Of a stretch of 10,985 bases of DNA, positions 6,200 to 10,985 are shown piece after piece. Each line of letters begins with the position of its first letter. The stretch's first letter is position 1. Position numbers and translations under genes: made by a program. This DNA is from Calditrichota bacterium (GTDB lineage: Bacteria; Calditrichota; Calditrichia; RBG-13-44-9; J075): contig JAJRYW010000365.1 in the NCBI GenBank assembly GCA_024275555.1, positions 1 through 10,985 of the forward strand. Reading direction: 5' to 3'. The notes under the pieces were generated by a model. The model did not search any database and was not told the origin of the DNA. It worked only from the letters and a program-made list of their open reading frames with translations.

Positions 6200-8125
6200 T
6201 TATTTCTTTTGTTCAATTTCTTTCAAGATCAATTCCACAAAGGCGTCCAGGCTCATGGCGCCTTTATCTCCCTCGCCGCGATGACGCACAGAAATTTGCT
6301 GATTCTCGACTTCTTTGTCCCCGATAATCAGCATGTAATGGATTTTCTGCATCTCCGCTTCCCGAATCTTAAAGCCCACCTTTTCGTTGCGGCGGTCAAA
6401 ATCGGTGCGGATATTGACACTGCGCAATTTCCGATAGACCTGTTCGGCGAACTCATGATGACGATCGGCAATCGGCAGGACGGCGACTTGCACCGGGGCC
6501 ATCCAGAGCGGAAAAGCGCCGGCGTAGTGTTCGATCAGAATGCCGAAGAAGCGTTCCAGCGACCCCATTAAGGCCCGGTGCACCATAATGGGCTGATGAG
6601 GCTTGCCGTCTTCCCCGATGTATTCCAACTCGAACCGCTCCGGCAAATTAAAATCCACCTGTATCGTCGAGCACTGCCAGGATCGACCCAAAACATCTTT
6701 AATCTTAATGTCGATCTTGGGACCGTAGAAGACGCCTTCCCCCGGATCAACTTCATAATCCAGTTGGGCGTTCTCCAGGGCCTTTTGCAGCGCAGCCGTG
6801 GCTTTATCCCAGTTTTCGATACTACCCACATACTTTTCCGGTCGGGTGGATAAATATATTTCGTAGTCTTCGAATCCAAAGGTGCGCAACACGTATAAAA
6901 CAAACTCCAATACTTTTCCGATTTCTTCGGTCAATTGTTCCGGGGTGCAGAAAATATGGGCGTCATCCTGGGTAAACCCGCGAACGCGCATCAACCCGTG
7001 CAAGACGCCGGAACGCTCATAGCGATACACCGTACCCAGTTCGGCGTAGCGAATCGGCAAATCCCGGTAACTGCGTAAATGTCCTTTGTAAATAGAGATA
7101 TGGAAAGGGCAGTTCATCGGTTTCAGTTGATATTGTACGTCGTCCAACTCCATAGGCGAGAACATATTTTCCCGGTAAAAGCCGGTGTGCCCGCTCTGTT
7201 CCCAGAGATCCAGTTTGGCGGCGTGGGGGGTGTAGATGATCTCGTAATCGTGCTTGTAGTGTTCATCCAGCCAGAAATCTTCAATCACCCGGCGCACCCG
7301 GGCCCCCTTGGGATGCCACAGGATCAGCCCGTTGCCAATACTTTCCTGGATAGAGAACAGGTCCAGTTCTCTCCCCAATTTACGGTGATCGCGTTTTTTA
7401 GCCTCTTCCAGGCGATGCAGATGTTCTTCCAGCATCTTTCTTTTGGGAAAATTGGTGCCGTAAATTCGCTGGAGCATCTGGTTGTGCTCATCGCCCCGCC
7501 AATAGGCGCCGGCCAGGGTAAGCAGTTTAAAATGCTTGCCCAGCCGCCCGGTGGAAGGCACATGCGGCCCCCGGCACAGGTCGGTGAACTCCGCCTGGCT
7601 ATAGGCAGTAATGGGCTCCCCGTCCGGCAACTCCCGGATCAGTTCGATTTTCAGTTCTTCGTGGTTTTTCTTAAAAAAATCGATCGCTTCATCGCGGCCC
7701 AGCACTTTGCGGGTAATGGGATAATCTTCCTCGACAATGCGCTCCATCTCGGCTTCCAATTCCCGGAAATCTTCCGGAGTCAATTTGCGGTCCAGTTGGA
7801 TATCATAATAAAAACCGCTGTCGATGGGAGGACCAATGCCTAATTGAGCCTCGGGAAATTTCCTCTTGACCGCCTGGGCCATCAGGTGGGCGGAGCTATG
7901 CCAAAAGACTTCGCGCCCTTCCTGATCGTCAAAAGTGAGCAGTTGCAAGCGGCCGTCCTCTTCCAGGGGCCGCCGCAATTCCACTACCTGGCCGTTGAAC
8001 TTTGCCGCAAGCGCCTCTTTGGCCAACCTGCGGCTGATTCCCCGGGCAATTTCCTCTGCGGTGATGCCTTTGGGGAACTCTTTTTCGCTGCCATCCGGAA
8101 AGGAAATTTTAATGGTATCACTCAT
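6200..8125 (-). CDS. thrS: Threonine--tRNA ligase
   Basis: ThrRS charges tRNA-Thr and edits Ser-tRNA-Thr. The 641-residue protein has the full bacterial layout. The TGS domain is at about 2-62. The N2 editing domain has H76 and H80 (HSSAH), C184 and H188 (CRGPH). The catalytic core is at about 240-535, with motif 2 RYERSGVLHGLMRVRGFTQD and zinc ligands C339 (MNCP), H390 (DDAH) and H516 (VHRA). Motif 3 (GSLERFFGILIEHYAGAFP) and a C-terminal anticodon-binding domain (VAVLPIADRHHEFAEQVYRK) complete it. The residue after MNCP is Phe rather than the Gly of the E. coli enzyme. The start ATG at 8125 gives a normal TGS N-terminus (DTIKISFPDGSEKEFPKG); the ribosome binding site is weak. It lies downstream of tRNA-Val and its terminator, so thrS probably has its own promoter in the roughly 65 bp between, although I could not identify one. 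infC begins just after its stop codon. Confidence 0.98.
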   Translation of the reverse strand: MSDTIKISFPDGSEKEFPKGITAEEIARGISRRLAKEALAAKFNGQVVELRRPLEEDGRLQLLTFDDQEGREVFWHSSAHLMAQAVKRKFPEAQLGIGPPIDSGFYYDIQLDRKLTPEDFRELEAEMERIVEEDYPITRKVLGRDEAIDFFKKNHEELKIELIRELPDGEPITAYSQAEFTDLCRGPHVPSTGRLGKHFKLLTLAGAYWRGDEHNQMLQRIYGTNFPKRKMLEEHLHRLEEAKKRDHRKLGRELDLFSIQESIGNGLILWHPKGARVRRVIEDFWLDEHYKHDYEIIYTPHAAKLDLWEQSGHTGFYRENMFSPMELDDVQYQLKPMNCPFHISIYKGHLRSYRDLPIRYAELGTVYRYERSGVLHGLMRVRGFTQDDAHIFCTPEQLTEEIGKVLEFVLYVLRTFGFEDYEIYLSTRPEKYVGSIENWDKATAALQKALENAQLDYEVDPGEGVFYGPKIDIKIKDVLGRSWQCSTIQVDFNLPERFELEYIGEDGKPHQPIMVHRALMGSLERFFGILIEHYAGAFPLWMAPVQVAVLPIADRHHEFAEQVYRKLRSVNIRTDFDRRNEKVGFKIREAEMQKIHYMLIIGDKEVENQQISVRHRGEGDKGAMSLDAFVELILKEIEQKK

Positions 8126-8190
8126 AACTATAATCCGTAGGAAACTGCGCTATACCGCCCTCCACGAACATCCTCTCAGCTTAACTCTAT

Positions 8191-8225
8191 AAATTAAACA
8201 AAGCCACGAATAAACTTCGTGGCTT
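8191..8225 (-). terminator. Intrinsic terminator after tRNA-Val
   Basis: A perfect 10-bp stem AAGCCACGAA / TTCGTGGCTT (8201-8210 and 8216-8225) has a 5-base loop. On the minus strand it is followed by the T-rich stretch TGTTTAATTT. It starts 7 bases after the tRNA 3' end and separates the tRNA from thrS. Confidence 0.75.
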
Positions 8226-8231
8226 ACAATG

Positions 8232-8305
8232 TGGGGCGAGCCAGAGTCGAACTGACGACCTCCACGATGTCAACGTGGCGCTCTAACCAGCTGAGCTACC
8301 GCCCC
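8232..8305 (-). tRNA. tRNA-Val (anticodon GAC)
   Basis: The minus strand folds into a complete 74-nt cloverleaf. The acceptor stem is GGGGCGG/TCGCCCC, with one G-T pair at its base. The D arm is GCTC...GAGC with loop AGCTGGTTA. The anticodon stem is CCACG/CGTGG with loop TTGACAT. The variable loop is AGGTC, and the T arm is GTCAG/CTGGC with loop TTCGACT. The anticodon GAC (8271-8269) reads valine GUC and GUU codons. The discriminator is A. The 3' CCA is not encoded (ACAT follows the stem), so it must be added after transcription. Confidence 0.97.
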
Positions 8306-8327
8306 ATACCACGTAAAAGTGGCGAAA

Positions 8328-8356
8328 AATTTAAGTTTTGACGTCTGTAAATGCAA
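8328..8356 (-). promoter_or_regulatory. Probable promoter of tRNA-Val
   Basis: On the minus strand TTGCAT (8356-8351) and TAAATT (8333-8328) are separated by exactly 17 bp, matching a sigma70-type promoter at 4/6 in each hexamer. The predicted start is about 15 bases upstream of the mature tRNA 5' end. There is no terminator between the transporter gene and this promoter, so read-through from upstream is also possible. Confidence 0.5.
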
Positions 8357-8370
8357 GCACTAATTAAATC

Positions 8371-9249
8371 TTAGTCGGATTTATTTATCTGCTCCCCCAA
8401 CTCTTCGGAAATCACGTTTTCAGCCCCGCTTCGGGCAATTTTGATGATGGCAAATACGGTGATCATCGCCCCGGCAATAGTACGCCAGTCGGGGATCTCA
8501 TCAAAGAGAAAAATACCCCACAAGGTGGAGAATACCAGCCCGATGTAAGAGACATTCATCGCCCGGGCGGCCCGTTCCCGGTGTAACCCGTTGGTCAGAA
8601 ACAGTTGGGCGATCAGGGCGGTGAGGCCGATACCGGCCAGGATAAGCCACTGCATCCCCCGGGGCATGACAAAGACAGGAGCAACCAGCGGCGCAGAAAA
8701 CAGCATCGACACCAGGGGGAAATAGAGCACAATGCTGAGCGGGTCGTCAGTGGCGCGGAGCTTGCGAACCGTATTGTAGGCCAGCCCGGCAAAAAAAGCG
8801 CCTCCCAGGCCGATGACAGCCGGAATAGTATGCAGCGAATAACCGGGACGGATGATCAGTAAAATTCCCAGGAAAGCCAGCAAAAAATACATCCACTCCC
8901 GGGCGGCGCTTTTTTCTTTTAAATAGTGATGAGCGATCATGCCGGTAAAAAGCGGACTGGTATATTGCAAGGTTACCGAATCCGCGATGGGCATGGTCGT
9001 GAGCGTATAATAAAAAGCGGACAGCCCCACAAATCCGAACACTCCCCGCAAAAACAGCAGTCGCCGGTTCCGCCCCCACAAGGGCAGGCCTTTCCGCTTA
9101 ATCAGCGCTGCGGTGATGCCGAAAGCCAGGATGCTCCGGGCCAGCACCAACTCCTGGGGCGGAAAGACCTGGCCGCTCAGCTTCACCAGAACCGACATCA
9201 GGCTGAAAAAGAAGGCGGCCATGACCATGTAGAAAATACCGCTGCTCAT
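8371..9249 (-). CDS. EamA/DMT-superfamily membrane transporter
   Basis: This is an integral inner-membrane protein of the drug/metabolite transporter superfamily. From ATG 9249 it has 292 residues, typical for the family. It can be read as ten membrane segments arranged as two EamA repeats (about 1-132 and 145-280), starting at once with GIFYMVMAAFFFSLMSVLVK. Family-like features are ELVLARSILAFGI after the first loop, the segment SAFYYTLTTMPIADSVTLQY and PLFTGMIAHHYLKEK at the end of the first repeat. The matching MNVSYIGLVFSTLWGIFLFD with DEIPDWRTIAGAMIT is in the second repeat. A GTG at 9285 would add 12 residues, but the ATG places the first membrane helix at the N-terminus as expected. 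The substrate cannot be told from sequence; relatives export or import amino acids, nucleotides or SAM. It appears monocistronic, with a possible small ORF upstream. Confidence 0.9.
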   Translation of the reverse strand: MSSGIFYMVMAAFFFSLMSVLVKLSGQVFPPQELVLARSILAFGITAALIKRKGLPLWGRNRRLLFLRGVFGFVGLSAFYYTLTTMPIADSVTLQYTSPLFTGMIAHHYLKEKSAAREWMYFLLAFLGILLIIRPGYSLHTIPAVIGLGGAFFAGLAYNTVRKLRATDDPLSIVLYFPLVSMLFSAPLVAPVFVMPRGMQWLILAGIGLTALIAQLFLTNGLHRERAARAMNVSYIGLVFSTLWGIFLFDEIPDWRTIAGAMITVFAIIKIARSGAENVISEELGEQINKSD

Positions 9250-9303
9250 CCGAACACTCGCTAAAATAAACGGGGAAAATATCACCCCGCCGCAACCCGA
9301 TTC

Positions 9304-9420
9304 CTATCGAAAAAATTCCGGCCCGGGCGAGGTAAGTGGAAGTACTGGCAATTCCCCGCGCACATTCAGGATTTCCGGCCCTTTCCCGATGATTCCTTTC
9401 AAACAGCCCATTAATTCCAT
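9304..9420 (-). CDS. Possible small protein, 38 residues
   Basis: A short minus-strand frame begins with ATG at 9420, has GGAGAG just upstream and ends at TAG 9304-9306, 54 bases before the transporter ATG. It starts MELMGCLKGIIGKGPEILNV and is Gly/Pro-rich, with no membrane segment or recognisable motif. A second in-frame ATG (codon 4) is also possible. I do not recognise it. It could be a real small protein, a leader peptide for the transporter gene, or a chance frame in this divergent intergenic region. Confidence 0.3.
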   Translation of the reverse strand: MELMGCLKGIIGKGPEILNVRGELPVLPLTSPGPEFFR

Positions 9421-9498
9421 ACTCTCCGATTTTTAGATGCGGTTTTTCGGTATTTGAAGCTTATCTTTGCACAGAGAGTTATAGGTGGAGTGAAGAGG

Positions 9499-9876
9499 AT
9501 GCCAATAAAATATACTATCGATAGAATCCACCGGGTTGTCTATACCGAAGCCTCCGGGATATTAACCGAAGAGGAACTGATTCAGCACAAGCACGACCTG
9601 GTAAACCATCCGGATTTTATGCCGGGCATGGTGGAGTTGTCCGATGCGAGGGAAGTCCGTGAGATTGCTATTTCCCCCGCCGGGCTGCAACGCTTTACGG
9701 CAATTGATGCGTCTTACGCCGATCTGCTTAAAGATTACAAATTGGCGATTGTGGTTACCGCAGACCTGGCCTTCGGAATGGCGCGCATGTACGAGATGAT
9801 GACCTCCGGGAATATTCCCAATGTGCACATCTTTCGTGATATGGAAGAAGCCAAAAAATGGCTGGGGCGCTTCTAA
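9499..9876 (+). CDS. STAS/SEC14 (SpoIIAA-like) single-domain protein
   Basis: This is a 125-residue cytoplasmic protein of the kind annotated as STAS/SEC14-like. It begins PIKYTIDRIHRVVYTEASGI, a two-strand start followed by LTEEELIQHKHDLVNHPDF. The central VELSDAREVREIAISPAGLQ follows, then KLAIVVTADLAFGMARMYEM and a terminal VHIFRDMEEAKKWLG helix. That alternating beta/alpha order and the FGMARMYE...FRDMEEAKKWL ending are typical. No classical anti-sigma-antagonist phosphorylation motif is clear. I chose the ATG at 9499 because AGGTGGAG lies 8 bases upstream; a TTG at 9454 would add 15 residues unlike the family. It is the only convincing plus-strand gene in the window, divergent from the transporter and convergent with the lipoprotein gene. 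Its precise function is unknown. Confidence 0.82.
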   Translation: MPIKYTIDRIHRVVYTEASGILTEEELIQHKHDLVNHPDFMPGMVELSDAREVREIAISPAGLQRFTAIDASYADLLKDYKLAIVVTADLAFGMARMYEMMTSGNIPNVHIFRDMEEAKKWLGRF

Positions 9877-9910
9877 GTCTACCGGCTATCTGGCCCATGC
9901 TTCCCCGGGT

Positions 9911-9982
9911 CGCCAGACTCCCGCATTCCCCTCGTCACCAAACTCCTGTTTGGCGACGCACCGGCACACAAAACTCCCTTTG
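9911..9982. repeat. REP-like palindromic repeat element
   Basis: In the 142-bp space between two convergent genes lies a hairpin CGTC-A-CCAAAC-TCCT-GTTTGG-C-GACG (9933-9958; 6 bp inner stem, 4 bp outer stem, one A/C mismatch). The core CCAAACTCC recurs in weaker form on both sides: CCAGACTCC at 9913-9921 and CAAAACTCC at 9969-9977, the latter with a small CAAA/TTTG stem. The pattern resembles the dispersed palindromes of the form CCAAGCTCC-GCTTGG that I recall from many bacterial intergenic regions. There is no T-run, so it is not a standard terminator. Only one element is in the window, so its repetitive nature is an inference. Confidence 0.45.
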
Positions 9983-10018
9983 AGCAGCCTGGCAGAAGCT
10001 TCGTCGGAAGGAGAAATA

Positions 10019-10774
10019 TTAGTTTCCGGAACTCATTCGCTCTTTTAAAATATCCAGCACCTGGAAATCCGCCATGCCCGGCAACACATTCGGGTTATAC
10101 AAGAGCCGGATCACCTGCTTATCCAGCGGGGAGAACTGCTGCACTTCGCTGTAGGCCTGGTAAAAGATGCTCTCCGGATAGCGCATCGAGTCGTTCATCA
10201 ACCCCAGCACCTGGGTTAATTCTTCCCGGATCAGGTGGTTGCGCAGCCGTTGGCTGATCCGGTCGCTGGCAATTACCACCCGGGCCCGGTAGATTTCGCC
10301 GCTGCCGCGCCACCAATCCCAAAAGAATCCTCCCGAAAAGACAATCCCCTTCGGCTCAAACTGGTAGAATTCATGGTGCGGGATGAAGTAAAGCTGCACA
10401 TTTCCGGGAGATGAACTGATCGAGATCCGGCGATAGGGGGCCAGTATCTCGTTCAACTCCTGCACCACCCGGTTGAGGGTTTGGTAATCTTCCGGCGTCG
10501 GCGCGCCCATAATTTCTATCTGTAAATCCTGCGCCCATTTTTTGACGGTGAAGTCTCCCAGGCCGTACTCCGAGCCGAGCGCCACCTCCAGGAAATAACG
10601 CAAATGATCCGGTCGATGAAACGCCTGGCGGGAGGAACGTTTTTCTGTACCGATTTCCACCGGGACGCTGTTTTCTTCCCGGGGCAAACGGGGTTCACGG
10701 CTCCAACATCCCCATAAAAGAGCCAGGATGCTGACCGGCAAAATCAGTCGGAAGAATCTTTTCGATGGTCTCAT
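10019..10774 (-). CDS. DUF2927-type putative lipoprotein
   Basis: From ATG 10774 the protein has 251 residues. It starts with a basic n-region and hydrophobic core (MRPSKRFFRLILPVSILALL) and a lipobox-like LLWGC with Cys23, so it is probably an exported lipoprotein. Trp at the -2 position is unusual. The mature part is mixed alpha/beta, with FTVKKWAQDLQIEIMG, NRVVQELNEILAPYRRISIS and then RARVVIASD. The stretch HLIREELTQVLGLMNDSMRY (about 180-199) with YPESIFY matches my recollection of the DUF2927 signature, a family sometimes viewed as degenerate metallopeptidase-like. Here an HxxxE replaces the HExxH of active zinc peptidases, so catalysis is doubtful. No Shine-Dalgarno is visible before the ATG; a TTG at 10846 would extend the frame by 24 residues but would bury the signal peptide. 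It is convergent with the STAS gene and otherwise stands alone. Confidence 0.75.
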   Translation of the reverse strand: MRPSKRFFRLILPVSILALLWGCWSREPRLPREENSVPVEIGTEKRSSRQAFHRPDHLRYFLEVALGSEYGLGDFTVKKWAQDLQIEIMGAPTPEDYQTLNRVVQELNEILAPYRRISISSSPGNVQLYFIPHHEFYQFEPKGIVFSGGFFWDWWRGSGEIYRARVVIASDRISQRLRNHLIREELTQVLGLMNDSMRYPESIFYQAYSEVQQFSPLDKQVIRLLYNPNVLPGMADFQVLDILKERMSSGN

Positions 10775-10933
10775 AGCAATTATCAATATCGAGTGCAATT
10801 CAAAAAAGTAAAGGAATGTCCGGCTTCCCGGCTCACACCGATTCAAGCATGGCGACGGAACTCAACCTCTCCGGTCAAGAGTTCCAAGATAAAATAATTC
10901 TGCCGATATTCAAACGATTTTGGCGGCAAAAAT

Positions 10934-10960
10934 TTGCCCGGGATTGCAATAAACGGGCAA
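10934..10960. promoter_or_regulatory. Inverted repeat overlapping a promoter (possible operator)
   Basis: TTGCCCG (10934-10940) and CGGGCAA (10954-10960) form a perfect 7-bp dyad with 13 bp between. It encloses the -35 hexamer of the plus-strand promoter and covers most of its spacer. It could be a repressor operator. On the minus strand the same dyad is followed by a short T-run (10932-10928), so a weak terminator is the alternative reading. Confidence 0.35.
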
Positions 10961-10972
10961 TATCACTATACT
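10944..10972 (+). promoter_or_regulatory. sigma70-type promoter pointing out of the window
   Basis: TTGCAA (10944-10949) and TATACT (10967-10972) are separated by exactly 17 bp, matching the consensus hexamers at 4/6 and 5/6. Transcription would start about base 10979-10980 and run to the right, so the controlled gene lies beyond the window. It is divergent from the lipoprotein gene. Confidence 0.5.
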
Positions 10973-10985
10973 TGCTGCCTATGCA

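Noticed and set aside
7079..7843. 254-codon plus-strand frame opposite thrS
   Set aside because: It is antisense to ThrRS, which has all expected motifs throughout this interval. The antisense protein is Phe/Gln/Val rich without recognisable domains.
9462..9469. TATCTTTG before the STAS gene as a Bacteroidetes-type -7 element
   Set aside because: No matching upstream -33 element at the right distance, and the other promoters in this window look sigma70-like.
10775..10806. Possible promoter for a leaderless lipoprotein mRNA (GATAAT four bases before the ATG)
   Set aside because: The -35 partner (TTTTTG at 16 bp) is poor, and the predicted start would fall within the start codon; not strong enough to annotate.
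10849..10985. Plus-strand frame open from ATG 10849 to the window end
   Set aside because: It has no ribosome binding site, overlaps the better-supported promoter and dyad, and its 45 visible residues show no family pattern.

Overview
The window is a bacterial chromosomal segment dominated by a minus-strand translation cluster. Reading along the minus strand (high to low coordinates), the order is tRNA-Val, thrS, infC, rpmI, rplT, pheS, pheT, a small coiled-coil gene, zapA, a 6S RNA gene and the start of rny (RNase Y), which runs off the left edge. This order, the combination of RNase Y with ZapA, and the character of the proteins suggest a member of the FCB superphylum or a related lineage, such as Calditrichota/KSB1-like bacteria. 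That placement is an inference from gene order and general protein character, not from any search.

Region 1-1477 holds rny (partial), 6S RNA, zapA and a ZapB-like coiled-coil protein. The RNA between zapA and rny has a long closing stem, an internal bubble with a small 3' hairpin, and a U-run directly after the stem. It was identified from structure and position. Region 1455-4813 is pheT-pheS, with an ATGA stop/start overlap. Region 4814-4970 is the rplT-pheS spacer. It carries a perfect 14-bp hairpin with a U-run (terminator or attenuator) and two further hairpins just before pheS. Region 4971-8125 is rplT, rpmI, infC and thrS. infC appears to start at a non-canonical AUC codon behind a perfect Shine-Dalgarno sequence, the classical arrangement for IF3 autoregulation. 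Region 8191-8356 is a self-contained tRNA-Val(GAC) unit with promoter and terminator.

Region 8371-10985 is an accessory tail. It contains an EamA-type transporter (minus), a possible 38-codon small ORF (minus), a STAS/SEC14-like single-domain protein (plus), a convergent intergenic stretch with a REP-like palindromic repeat, and a DUF2927-type lipoprotein (minus). At the right edge is a good sigma70-type promoter pointing out of the window on the plus strand, overlapped by an inverted repeat.

The left 8 kb works as a coherent unit: aminoacyl-tRNA synthesis (ThrRS, PheRS, tRNA-Val), ribosome assembly and initiation (L20, L35, IF3), division (ZapA and partner) and RNA control (6S RNA, RNase Y). 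I saw no CRISPR array, transposase, integrase, toxin-antitoxin pair or defence system. The most interesting signals are regulatory: the 6S RNA, the AUC start of infC, the structured pheS leader, the REP-like repeat and the dyad-covered promoter at the right edge.
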